Part shown: one piece after another, positions 16,501 through 24,498 of the stretch | Position numbering within the stretch: the stretch's first letter is position 1 | Layout: the number at the start of each line of letters is the position of its first letter | Assembly: GCF_051859125.1 (NCBI RefSeq) | Contig: NZ_JBHYGG010000046.1 | Span: 12,656-76,655 of the forward strand | From: Gemmata sp051859125 | Lineage (GTDB): Bacteria > Planctomycetota > Planctomycetia > Gemmatales > Gemmataceae | Length of the DNA: 64,000 nt | Direction of reading: 5' to 3' | The notes under the pieces: model-generated | Seen by the model: only the letters and a program-made list of their open reading frames with translations | Database searches by the model: none | Told to the model about the DNA's origin: nothing | Translations under genes and position numbers: made by a program

Positions 16501-17342
16501 GCGAGGACGTCGCCGTGGCCACCGCCCTGGCCCCCGACGCCCCGCACGTCCTCGCCGACAGGGGCCAGCTCGAACAGGTCGTCATGAACCTGGCCCTCAA
16601 CGCCCGGGACGCGATGCCGACCGGCGGGCGGCTCGCGGTCGCCACCGCCGGGGTCCAGGCCGCGGACCTCCCCGCCGCGTGCCGCCCCGCCGCGCCCGCC
16701 CCCGCGTACCTGCGGCTCACCGTGACCGACACCGGGACCGGGATGACCGACGAGGTGAAGGCCCGGCTGTTCGAGCCGTTCTTCACCACCAAGGAGCCCG
16801 GGAAGGGGACCGGGCTCGGCCTGGCCACGACCTACGGCATCGTCCGCCAGACCGGCGGGGCCGTCACGGTCGACACGCACCCGGGCCGCGGGACGTGCTT
16901 CACCGTGTACCTGCCCGCGGCCGCGCCGGACCCCCGCCCGGCCGAGGCCCCGGCCCGCCGCGCCCGGCCCCGGGCCGGCGGCGCGGGCGTCCTCGTCGCG
17001 GACGACGACCCGATGATCCGCCGGCTCGCGCAGCTCGTGCTCACCCAGGCGGGGTACCGGGTGCTGCTCGCCGGCGGCGCGGCCGAGGCCCTCGACGCGG
17101 TGGCCCGCGACGCCCGCGTCGACCTGCTCCTCACCGACGTGGTGATGCCGGGCCTCTCGGGGCCAGAGCTGGCCGAGCGGCTCACCGCGGCCCGCCCGGG
17201 GCTCAAGGTCGGGTTCCTCTCGGGGTACACCACCGACACCGTCCTCCGCCACGGCATCCGCGAGGAGCGGGTCGACTTCCTCCAGAAGCCGTTCAGCGCC
17301 GAGGAACTGCTCCACTTCGTCCAGCGGTGTACGGGCGGGTGA
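13515..17342 (+). CDS. bphP: bacteriophytochrome hybrid sensor histidine kinase
   Basis: With ATG 13515 the protein has 1275 aa. Chromophore Cys17 sits in ERCAAEPIHAPGAVQPF, the usual bacteriophytochrome N-terminus. The GAF domain has YDRVMAYRFDADWNG, PAADIP (202-207) and the bilin-contact His254 in SPVHREYLGNMG. The PHY tongue has PRRSF (464-468). Three PAS domains follow (about 520-640, 645-760, 765-885), then HisKA with His917 in GGIAHDFNNIL, a GHKL ATPase (GTGLGLATTYGI) and a receiver domain (Asp in LLLTDVVMPG). It should bind biliverdin from the nearby heme oxygenase and signal red/far-red light. Upstream in-frame codons overlap the repeat at 13221-13296, which argues for a later start; GTG 13503 and 13422 are alternatives. 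Confidence 0.95.
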   Translation: MHAPPPDDPLAPALERCAAEPIHAPGAVQPFAVLLALDDRGTVTRCSANAAAALGRDPDAVLGRSLGELFSPADAARFAAALDALPPGGSAAVEGVAGTSGPALVHRCGGAGLVELPVPLPGVPEGSPLPEGAVAAAVERLSDLLAEGCGTEAFCQAVVDRFRSLAGYDRVMAYRFDADWNGAVIAEALAPGVDSYLNQHFPAADIPPQARALYLRTRVRVLADAAADPVPLVPADAPPLDLSPAVSRAMSPVHREYLGNMGVRGTLVASVVRDGRLWGMIACHHVGPLRPPGSWVALAGALGKLIAVQVAAQEGGTRSRGVTDARGLLRFLPQLLLGYERLGDGLTDPQFGLMEVLGATGMAVWHGGQWAVRGATPGRGDLRALVAWLDRPGPDVFVTDRLGEAAPEFAHLAGTAPGVLALRIPNAAHGWILWFRGEHAATVTWAGDYRNGLVGEGALARLGPRRSFRAWVTEVRERSRPWTHAERAVATEVLRPDLLEVMATAYQYQSQVLRRYQNILFEQVHDAVVVTDLDGVVTFWNDGAQRTLGWRADEMVGRHIIARVPDADRAAAAELIASVQAGTPFSGRYRDTRKDGRPVWLDVRLCRIRDDAGHPTGIMAAARDVSDEKEAADQLRMKRAIVRYARDPVLVADAGPREFAALRVVYANPAFAAETGYAEAEAAGRPLCAFTGTPADAATAERLARSLQTWEPCRVELVARRKDGSAFWAEVDLAPLPDEAAGHSHWIAVQRNVTDRKAAEATLRASEERLRLALDAGSTGLYDWDLETDRVIWSPRLYELLGYPPGSAFPVEHRHFGDRVHPDDRAGLERQLAAGRAAGGDFRHEYRVVHPGGAVRWLAAAGRFYTGDAGRPVRMIGTVRDDTARKEAEARLAAREHAAQQAQKLDAIGHLAGGIAHDFNNILTGVRVFADLLIEDLAPDAPGSELADEIRRASERGANLTRRLLAFSRHQIVRPTTVDVNALVADLCEMLRRLIGEDVAVATALAPDAPHVLADRGQLEQVVMNLALNARDAMPTGGRLAVATAGVQAADLPAACRPAAPAPAYLRLTVTDTGTGMTDEVKARLFEPFFTTKEPGKGTGLGLATTYGIVRQTGGAVTVDTHPGRGTCFTVYLPAAAPDPRPAEAPARRARPRAGGAGVLVADDDPMIRRLAQLVLTQAGYRVLLAGGAAEALDAVARDARVDLLLTDVVMPGLSGPELAERLTAARPGLKVGFLSGYTTDTVLRHGIREERVDFLQKPFSAEELLHFVQRCTGG

Positions 17343-17452
17343 CCCGCCGGCCGACCGGCGCGGGCGAAGCGCTCGCGACGTGGATGCGTCGCCGGGGGGC
17401 ACGAGGCGGACGGGATTGACGCACGGCCGATCCGAAGATCACCCGCCCGTGG

Positions 17453-18862
17453 TCACGGCTTGCCGGCCCGCCACAGCCGCACCAGGCAGACCGACTGCGC
17501 CGGCAGTTCCACGGCCACCTCGCACGCGTCGACCCGGCCCCCACCGACGCGACTCAGGTCCCGCTTGGCGTCCACCGCCAGCACCTCGTAGCCAGTCGGG
17601 CCCTTCCACGGGGCCGGGTCGAGGGCGACCCGCACCGGGCCGCCCGTGCCCCCCGGGCGGGCGAGCAGAACCCGCGCCTGCTCCCCGACCCCGGCGAGGG
17701 CCCAGACCCCCGGTGGCCACCGCCCCGGCAGCCGCTTCAGTCCGACCAGCTCCTGGAACGCGAGGAACGCGCCGAAGGCCTTCGACGGTGTGCCGTGCTG
17801 CGAGAACAGGCCCATGCCCGGGGCCTCGGCGGTGAAGTAGTTGGCGGCGTCCAGCGGAGCGTCCTGGAGGGCAATCAGTGTGGCGGCGACGAATGCCGCG
17901 CCTTCTTCATTGGCCACCCGGGCGTACCACCGCTCGCGGGCCGCTGATTCCTTGGCCTTGATGCCCGACCAGCTCCCGTCCGGCAGGTAGTTCCACTCGT
18001 TCAGGTGGCTCTCCGCGTGCTTGAACCCGCTCGCGTCGAGGAGTGCCCGCACGCCCCTAGCGCGCCTCACGAGTTCGGTCGGGTCAGCGGTGTAGCAGTG
18101 CCAGGACAGGAAGTCCAGCGGGGCCGCGTCCCTCTTGCACCGCGCCAGGAACGCCTTCAGGAATGCCGTGGGTGTGTACTGCTCGCCCTTCTGGTCGCCG
18201 GAGTTGCCGAGCCCCGGCCCGCCAATTTTGATTGCCGGAAACTCGTTCCGCAGGGTCGCCGCCGTGGTCACGTACAGCCGCAGGTACTCGTCGTCGGTCC
18301 CGGTCCAGCAGTTCGGGCGGTTGTCCGGCTCGTTCCAGACCTCCCAGTATTTGATCGGGAGCTTCAGCCCTTTGGCCCACCCCTGCGTGTAGTGCCGGAC
18401 GATCCCGGCGCACACCGCCGCCCACCTGTCGAAGTCTTTCGGCGGGTGGGCGTGCCGCTTGGCCCTCTGGTGCTCGATGCTCTCGCCGAGACGGTACACG
18501 ATCGCGGCCCCGCAGTCGTGGACCGCCTTCACGTACTCGTCGGTGCGGTCGAAGTCGTAGCTCTCCGCTTTTGTGGGATCGGCGGTGGGGTCGGGGAAGA
18601 TCGCGTGGACGTCCACCACGTCCGGGTTCGGCCAGTGCGCGTCGTGCAGCCGGGCCAGCGGGAAGGCCGCCTCCTTCCACCGCGGCGACAGGTCGAGCAG
18701 GCCCCCGGCCGCGAGCGGGCCGCCGTTGACCCCGTGCCGCGCCCGGACCGGCCCGCCGGGAGCGGTGCCGTCGAAGACGACGTCGGGAACCGACTCCGCG
18801 GCGGCCACACGGGAGCCGGCCGCGGCGGCCGGGACGGAGAGTACGAAGTGGCGTCGGTCCAC
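17453..18862 (-). CDS. exported glycoside hydrolase, GH39-like
   Basis: The TIM-barrel-type protein is about 469 aa from GTG 18862. The motif KYWEVWNEPDN contains the expected acid/base Glu of clan GH-A, and HLNEWNY about 100 residues later fits the nucleophile Glu; both fit GH39 xylosidase/iduronidase-like enzymes. The N-terminus DRRHFVLSVPAAAAG resembles a twin-arginine signal, which places the enzyme outside the cytoplasm. A GTG at 18910 would add 16 residues before that signal. It is transcribed convergently with the phytochrome gene, with 110 bases between the stops. Substrate cannot be inferred. Confidence 0.78.
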   Translation of the reverse strand: MDRRHFVLSVPAAAAGSRVAAAESVPDVVFDGTAPGGPVRARHGVNGGPLAAGGLLDLSPRWKEAAFPLARLHDAHWPNPDVVDVHAIFPDPTADPTKAESYDFDRTDEYVKAVHDCGAAIVYRLGESIEHQRAKRHAHPPKDFDRWAAVCAGIVRHYTQGWAKGLKLPIKYWEVWNEPDNRPNCWTGTDDEYLRLYVTTAATLRNEFPAIKIGGPGLGNSGDQKGEQYTPTAFLKAFLARCKRDAAPLDFLSWHCYTADPTELVRRARGVRALLDASGFKHAESHLNEWNYLPDGSWSGIKAKESAARERWYARVANEEGAAFVAATLIALQDAPLDAANYFTAEAPGMGLFSQHGTPSKAFGAFLAFQELVGLKRLPGRWPPGVWALAGVGEQARVLLARPGGTGGPVRVALDPAPWKGPTGYEVLAVDAKRDLSRVGGGRVDACEVAVELPAQSVCLVRLWRAGKP

Positions 18863-18910
18863 GGGAGTCTCGCGGAGGGCATCGAGGGCGGAACGGCGGG
18901 GCGGTCCCAC

Positions 18911-19422
18911 CCTTCGATCTTAGGAGGACCGGTGCGGCTCGGGCCGGCGTCGCGCGAGACGGGTGTGACCACAGCGACCCTCGCTCGGCCGCCGGCGGCT
19001 CTCTGGCGGGATGGAACGGTCTCGACCTGTGAACTCCACCATCGCCGCGCGAAGTACCGGAACCGGACCCTGCGGCCGGACCGGTCCCGGCAATAGAGGT
19101 GTGTCACGCGGGCCGGTTGCGCGTGCCGGAAGCGCTCGACCCAAATGGTCGCTGTCGGTGATCCGGGCGCGGGCCCACGGGGGAGAAAATGTGCGGGAGA
19201 ATTCACTTGCACGAGCAGGTATCGCGGGGCTCTAATCCACCCCGCGGCAGGTCCGGCCCTCCGGTCCCGTCGCGGTTGCCCATTTCGCCCGGGGTCGTGA
19301 CGACCCCCGGCCGGGACTCACGTCCGCCCCGGCCGCCCCGGACCCTTCGCCCCCGACACACCGCCCGTGCGGCCGCGCCTCCCCGCGCGGCGGCGGGCGC
19401 TCCCCGCACCGGAGTGAAGTAC
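18911..19422. other. intergenic region between divergent genes
   Basis: The stretch separates the GH39-like gene (minus) and the sugar dehydrogenase gene (plus), so both promoters should lie here. I see no gene, no clear -35/-10 pair and no long repeat. The in-frame extension upstream of 19423 is arginine/proline-rich and reads like chance coding in GC-rich DNA. Confidence 0.5.
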
Positions 19423-22400
19423 ATGGCACGCGCGCGCACCGCGACCCGCACCCGTCTGGGCGTCGAGCGGCTCGACGACCGGATCACCCCCGCGACCCTG
19501 CCGACCGGGTTCACCGAGACGGCGGTCGCCGCCGGGCTCTCGAACGCCACGGCGATGGAGGTCGCCCCGAACGGCGACCTGTGGGTGCTCGAGCAGGGCG
19601 GCGGGGTGAAGCGGTTCCGCCCCGGCAGCACCGCGGCCGACCTCGTCGCCAACCTGTCGGCCGTTGGGCTCCGGTCAGAAGGCGAGCGGGGCGTGCTCGG
19701 GGTGGCGTTTGACCCGAACTACGCGACCAACAAGTGGGTGTACCTGTACTACACCAGCAGCGACGCCCCGAACCCGCACAACCGGGTGAGCCGGTTCACC
19801 GTCAGCGACTCCAACGCGGCCGACTACTCGTTCGTCGACACGGACGCCGCCGTGGCCGGGCCGGACGAGACGGTGATCCTCGACCTCGACCCGCTGTCCG
19901 GCGCGACCAACCACAACGGCGGGGCCATCCACTTCGGGCCGGACGGGAAGCTCTACATCGCGGTCGGCGACAACGCCGCCGGGGCCAACGCCCAGTCCCT
20001 GGCCAACCGCCACGGCAAGATCCTGCGGGTCAACGCGGACGGGACGATCCCGGCCGACAACCCGACGTCGTTCGCGGGGATCGCCGGCACCACGTCCGGC
20101 GCGAACCGGGCGATCTGGGCGGTCGGCCTGCGGAACCCGTACACGTTCGCGTTCCGGCCCGGGACCAGCGAGATGTTCATCAACGACGTCGGCCAGAACA
20201 CGTGGGAGGAGGTCAACCGCGGCGGCGCCGGGCTGAACTACGGGTGGCCGTCCACGGAGGGGAGTTTCAACTCCACGACGTACCCGAGCTTCACCCAGCC
20301 GGTGTACGCGTACAGCCACGGCGGTGGCACGTTCCAGGGGTTCGCGATCACCGGCGGGGCGTTCTACAACCCGGCCGCGTCGCAGTTCCCGGCCCAGTAC
20401 CAGGGGGACTACTTCTTCGCCGACTACGTGAACAGTTGGATCAACGTGCTCGACACCACGACCGGCACGGTCGAGCGGTTCGCGTCCAGCGCCCCCGCCA
20501 CGGTCGACCTGCGGGTCGCGGCCGACGGCAGCCTGCTGTACCTCGCCCGCGGCAGCAACCAGGTGTTCCGCGTGTCGTACACCGCCTCGTCGGCCCCGGC
20601 CGTCACCCAGCAGCCGGCGAACGCGACGGTCACCGAGGGCTGCAACGCGACGTTCACCGTGGCGGCCAGCGGCACCGCCCCGCTCGCCTACCAGTGGCAG
20701 AAGCTGGTCGGCAGCACCTGGACGAACCTGGCCAACGGCGCGGACTTCTCGGGCGTGACCACGGCGACGCTGACCGTCCTCGGGGCGGCCGCGGGCGACG
20801 CCGGGCAGTACCGGGCGGTCGTGTCCAACTCGGCGGGCACCGCGACCAGCACCGCGGCAACGCTCACCGTCACCGCCAACCGCCCGCCGGTGGCCGCCAT
20901 CGCGCTACCGGCCGGGCTGACGAACGGGAAGTTCGTGGCCGGGCGGACCGTCACGTTCTCCGGGACCGCGACCGACCCCGAGGACGGCACCCTCGGCGCG
21001 GCGGCGTACACGTGGAAGGTCGAGTACCTCACGAGCACCGCGACCGGCACCCCGGCCGTCCGCCCGTTCGTGCCGGAGTTCGGCGGCGCGACCGGCGGCA
21101 CGTTCACCCCGGCCACGTCCGGCCCGTACACGCTCGCCGACGTGGCGTACCGGGTCACCCTCACGGTCCGCGACTCGGCCGGGCTGACGACCACGACCAG
21201 CACCGACGTCCTCCCGAACGTAGCGGCGGTCACCCTCGCGTCCGCGCCGACCGGCCTGACGCTGACGCTCGACGGCCAGCCGTACACCGCCTCGACCACC
21301 TTCCAGAGCGTGGTCGGGTTCGAGCGGCCGATCGGCGCGGCCGCCACGCAGACGATCGGCGGCACGACGTACACCTTCCAGGGGTGGTCCGACGGCGGCG
21401 CGGCGACGCACACGATCAGCACCCCGGCGGCCGCGACCACGTACACCGCGACGTACGCGGCCGCGGCCCTGTTCGCGACCAGGATCAACTTCCAGCTCGC
21501 CGGCGCGCCGGTCCCGGCGGGTTACCTGGCGGACACCGGGGCCGTGTTCGGGAGCCGCGGCAACGGGTACTCCTACGGGTGGAACGCGAACACCGCCGCG
21601 ACGACCCGGGACCGCAACGCCGCGAACTCGCCGGACCAGCGGTACGACACGCTCATCCACCTGCAGAAGCCGGAGAACCCGAACGCGGTGTGGGAGCTGG
21701 CCGTGCCCAACGGCACGTACCGCGTGCGGCTCGTGGCCGGCGACCCGTCCCACACCGACAGCGTGTTCCGCACGACCGCCGAGGGCGTCCTCGCGGTCAG
21801 CGGCACCCCGACGAGCGCGCAGCGGTGGGTCGACAACACGGTGACGGTGACCGTGACCGACGGCCGGCTCACGCTCGCCAACGGGGCCGGGGCGCAGAAC
21901 AACAAGCTCGCGTTCGTCGAGGTCACGCAGATCGGCGGCCTGCCCGCCGGTCTGGTCGGCGAGTACCGGTTCAACGAGGGCACCGGCACCGCGACGGCCG
22001 AAGGGTCGGCGTCCGCCAACGCAGGCACTCTGGTCGGCGGGGCGGTCTGGGTCGGCGGGCGGCCGGGGGCCGGGTCCGCCGTGTCGTTCGACGGGTCGGG
22101 CCGCGTGGACCTGGGCGCGGACCTCAACCCGTGGCTTGGGGCGTCGGGAACGGTCGCGTTCTGGCTCCGCACGACGCAGGTGGGCAACAACACGATGTGG
22201 CAGGCTCCGGGCGTGCTGGGGGTCGAGTCGGCCGGCGACGGCAACGACGTGTTCTGGGGCTGGCTCGACGCCTCCGGGCGGATCGGCGTGCAGGCCGGCG
22301 ACATGGGCGGGGCCAAGAGTGCGGCCCCGGTGAACGACGGGCAGTGGCACCACGTCGCACTGACGCGCGACCACAGCACGGGCCGCGTCGAGGTGTACGT

Positions 22401-22578
22401 GGACGGCACCTTGAGCGGGTCGGCCACGTCGGGCACCGGGGTGAAGACGACGCCGTTCCGGAGCGTCGGGCGGATCGACGACACGGGCGGGACGCCGACG
22501 GGTCTCGCCGGGGCCGTGGACGACCTGCTCGTGTTCAACCGCGTCCTGTCGGCCGACGAGATCCGGGGGCTGGCGTGA
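19423..22578 (+). CDS. exported PQQ-type sugar dehydrogenase with Ig-like, malectin-like and LamG domains
   Basis: The protein is 1051 aa. The N-terminus RLGVERLDDRITPA is the short motif typical of exported Gemmataceae proteins. Residues about 28-395 form a six-bladed propeller of the glucose/sorbosone dehydrogenase family (GVLGVAFDPNY, NHNGGAIHFGPDGKLYI, AVGLRNPYTFAFRP, GLNYGWPSTEG). An Ig-like domain (about 400-490), a PKD-like and a repeat-type beta domain, a malectin-like domain (about 690-830, FATRINFQLAG) and a C-terminal LamG-type lectin domain (about 850-1050) follow. Probably a surface or periplasmic carbohydrate-binding oxidoreductase; PQQ dependence is family knowledge, not visible directly. 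GGAG precedes the ATG at 19423. Confidence 0.85.
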   Translation: MARARTATRTRLGVERLDDRITPATLPTGFTETAVAAGLSNATAMEVAPNGDLWVLEQGGGVKRFRPGSTAADLVANLSAVGLRSEGERGVLGVAFDPNYATNKWVYLYYTSSDAPNPHNRVSRFTVSDSNAADYSFVDTDAAVAGPDETVILDLDPLSGATNHNGGAIHFGPDGKLYIAVGDNAAGANAQSLANRHGKILRVNADGTIPADNPTSFAGIAGTTSGANRAIWAVGLRNPYTFAFRPGTSEMFINDVGQNTWEEVNRGGAGLNYGWPSTEGSFNSTTYPSFTQPVYAYSHGGGTFQGFAITGGAFYNPAASQFPAQYQGDYFFADYVNSWINVLDTTTGTVERFASSAPATVDLRVAADGSLLYLARGSNQVFRVSYTASSAPAVTQQPANATVTEGCNATFTVAASGTAPLAYQWQKLVGSTWTNLANGADFSGVTTATLTVLGAAAGDAGQYRAVVSNSAGTATSTAATLTVTANRPPVAAIALPAGLTNGKFVAGRTVTFSGTATDPEDGTLGAAAYTWKVEYLTSTATGTPAVRPFVPEFGGATGGTFTPATSGPYTLADVAYRVTLTVRDSAGLTTTTSTDVLPNVAAVTLASAPTGLTLTLDGQPYTASTTFQSVVGFERPIGAAATQTIGGTTYTFQGWSDGGAATHTISTPAAATTYTATYAAAALFATRINFQLAGAPVPAGYLADTGAVFGSRGNGYSYGWNANTAATTRDRNAANSPDQRYDTLIHLQKPENPNAVWELAVPNGTYRVRLVAGDPSHTDSVFRTTAEGVLAVSGTPTSAQRWVDNTVTVTVTDGRLTLANGAGAQNNKLAFVEVTQIGGLPAGLVGEYRFNEGTGTATAEGSASANAGTLVGGAVWVGGRPGAGSAVSFDGSGRVDLGADLNPWLGASGTVAFWLRTTQVGNNTMWQAPGVLGVESAGDGNDVFWGWLDASGRIGVQAGDMGGAKSAAPVNDGQWHHVALTRDHSTGRVEVYVDGTLSGSATSGTGVKTTPFRSVGRIDDTGGTPTGLAGAVDDLLVFNRVLSADEIRGLA

Positions 22579-22664
22579 CGCACCGGTTCCCGAACTCGCG
22601 GCCGAAACGTGTTCCCCGGCGTGTCCGCCTCGGGGCGAGACGCTGAGAGTGTATCGGGGAGACG

Positions 22665-22691
22665 TTCGGGGTCCGAGTGGACCCCGCCGAA
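22665..22691 (+). terminator. hairpin after the sugar dehydrogenase gene
   Basis: GGGGTCC (22668-22674) and GGACCCC (22679-22685) pair exactly around GAGT, with flanking TTC/GAA that can extend the stem. It lies about 90 bases after the stop. No U tract follows. Confidence 0.35.
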
Positions 22692-22754
22692 CCCGAGACT
22701 TTGGCGAGCGCCTGCGGGACCGCGAATCGCTCGGGATTCTCGGGCGACCTGGCC

Positions 22755-22782
22755 GCCCCCCGGGGGACCGCCCCCGGGGGGC
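22755..22782. terminator. very GC-rich 12-bp hairpin
   Basis: Positions 22755-22766 and 22771-22782 are exact inverse complements (GCCCCCCGGGGG and its complement) around a four-base loop, ACCG. Such a stable stem between convergent genes could end transcription from either side, although no U tract is present. Confidence 0.45.
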
Positions 22783-22876
22783 GCCGTTAACCCGTCTGTG
22801 CCCAAAGTCCGTCACCGGACAGAAAGCTCCCCGCAAGGACAGGTCTCATAACAAGTTCGATTGATTCACGGCTCTT

Positions 22877-22948
22877 CTGTAGCCGGCCTCTGTGAGGCCG
22901 GTGCTTGAGGGCCTCACCGAGGCCCGGCCTCACAGAGGCCGGCTACAG
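22877..22948. repeat. TGTAGC-type repeat with perfect 25-bp inverted arms
   Basis: The arms 22877-22901 and 22924-22948 are exact inverse complements. Each contains GGCCTC-TGT-GAGGCC, so the structure is a palindrome within a palindrome. The 22-base loop also contains GAGGGCCTCACCGAGGC. The arm sequence matches the repeat at 13221-13248 with one change (TGTAGCC versus TGTAGCT). It lies 24 bases after the stop of the phosphoesterase gene and may serve as its terminator. Confidence 0.75.
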
Positions 22949-22971
22949 GAAGCCATCAACCAGACTTGGTA

Positions 22972-24159
22972 TCACTCCGCCCCGCTCTCGCGGGTGAGCG
23001 TCAGGACGGTGATCTCGGAGCGCGTCCCCACGCGCACCGGCGGCCCCCAGTACCCGGTCCCGCTGCTGACGTAGATCCAGGTGCCGCCCCGGCGGTAGAG
23101 CCCGCGGAGGAACGGCTGTACGGCTGCGGTGACGAGGTTCCAGGGGAAGAACTGCCCGCCGTGCGTGTGCCCCATCAGCACGAGGTCGAACCCGAGCGGC
23201 TCGGCGGCGGCGAACGAGAGGGGCTGGTGCGCGAGCAGGATCTTGGGGGGCCCGACCGGCGCGCCGGCGACGGCCCGCCGCGGGTCGGACCGGTGGTGGG
23301 GCAGGTGCTGCCCGCCCGTGAGGTCCGTGACGCCCGCCACGACGACCGCGGCCCCGTCCTTCTCGACCACCGCGTGCGCGTTGAGCAGCGCCCGGTAGCC
23401 CAGCCGCTCGACCTCCGCCACCCACCCCTCCGCGTCGAAGAAGTAGTCGTGGTTGCCGGTCACGAAGTACTTGCCGTACGGGGCGCGGATCTCGGCGAGG
23501 GGCGCGACGTGGTCCCGGAGGTACGCCACGGACCCGTCGGTCAGGTCGCCGGTGACGGCGACCAGGTCCGGCCGCAGGGCGTTGACCTCGGACGCGACGA
23601 CCTCGACCCAGTCGCGCGTGACGGTGAGCCCGACGTGGAGGTCCGTGATCTGAACGATCCGGAACCCGTCGAACGCGGCCGGCAGCCCCTTGATCGGGAC
23701 CGTGACCCGCACGATCTGCGGCCGGCGCCGCGCCTGGAAGACGCCGTACGAGGTGAGCAGCCCGGCGGCGGCGACGGCGGCGGCGTTGGTGGCCCGGGTC
23801 AGGAACGCGCGGCGCGCCGGGTCGCGGGGGGTGTCGCTCGTGCCGCTGACCGCCGCTGCCACCCGGCCGGCAACCTTCCCAAACACGAGGACGAGGTCCC
23901 GGGCGGCCACCAGTGTGATGGTAAACGAGAACAGCGCGAGCATCACGCCGGTCGGCCACGCCAGGCGGTTGCTGGCGTCCTCCGCGTACCGCGTGAGGAG
24001 GATCGATGTGAAGGGGACGACGAGCATGCTCCCGGTCACAAGGCCGGCGGCGACCTTCCACCCGGGCGACCACGGCATCGGGCGGACGAGGCGCACGGAA
24101 ACGTACGCGACCGCAGCGGCGGTCACCGTGAGAAAGACGGAGAACGCGATCACCCGCAT
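22972..24159 (-). CDS. membrane-anchored metallophosphoesterase, YaeI-like
   Basis: The 395-aa protein starts with three hydrophobic segments (about 3-25, 35-55, 70-90). An RRAFLTRATNAAAVAAAG segment near 116 resembles a twin-arginine or further membrane segment. The catalytic domain has the calcineurin-type metal motifs: ITDLHVG, TGDLTDG, TGNHDYF and LMGHTHGGQFFPW. Family members act on phospholipid head groups such as UDP-diacylglucosamine or on other phosphoesters outside the membrane; the substrate here is unknown. The nested repeat at 22877-22948 lies just after its stop. Confidence 0.87.
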   Translation of the reverse strand: MRVIAFSVFLTVTAAAVAYVSVRLVRPMPWSPGWKVAAGLVTGSMLVVPFTSILLTRYAEDASNRLAWPTGVMLALFSFTITLVAARDLVLVFGKVAGRVAAAVSGTSDTPRDPARRAFLTRATNAAAVAAAGLLTSYGVFQARRRPQIVRVTVPIKGLPAAFDGFRIVQITDLHVGLTVTRDWVEVVASEVNALRPDLVAVTGDLTDGSVAYLRDHVAPLAEIRAPYGKYFVTGNHDYFFDAEGWVAEVERLGYRALLNAHAVVEKDGAAVVVAGVTDLTGGQHLPHHRSDPRRAVAGAPVGPPKILLAHQPLSFAAAEPLGFDLVLMGHTHGGQFFPWNLVTAAVQPFLRGLYRRGGTWIYVSSGTGYWGPPVRVGTRSEITVLTLTRESGAE

Positions 24160-24498
24160 GATGAGTGCCCGGGAACATGGTTGAAGGGGGCCATCACCTC
24201 CCGGCCCGGGTCAGTGTATCCGCACGGGACCGGACGTGTCGCGATCGGACGCGACGGAGCCGCCTCGGGCAGCGGGTCGGGACGGCGCCCAAGGACCTGA
24301 TCCGATCGCGCGAGTCGCCGAGCAGCTTTGTCCCGCACTGCTCACACGGGCACTTCTCGCAAAATAAGAACTCGACGTCGGTTGCGATGTCTCTTGCGGT
24401 GGCCCAATGATTTTCTCCGGGTTCTTGCGTGCGCTTTGTGGTCTTCGTGACTTTCTGTGGGTGGCGGAGGTTCCCGACACTCATTGAAGGCAGCTTGA
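24160..24498. other. intergenic region with ACGAAG-type degenerate repeat
   Basis: No gene seen. Near 24425-24470 the minus strand contains short purine-rich units such as AAAGTCACGAAGACCACAAA, a pattern I associate with dispersed planctomycete intergenic repeats. It ends about 30 bases before the PSD1 gene and may overlap its promoter. The region separates two divergent genes. Confidence 0.4.

Noticed and set aside
13278..17402. Very long open frame on the minus strand opposite the phytochrome gene
   Set aside because: It is the mirror of a gene with strong third-position GC; its sequence is arginine/glycine/proline-rich without any domain, while the plus strand encodes a full phytochrome.
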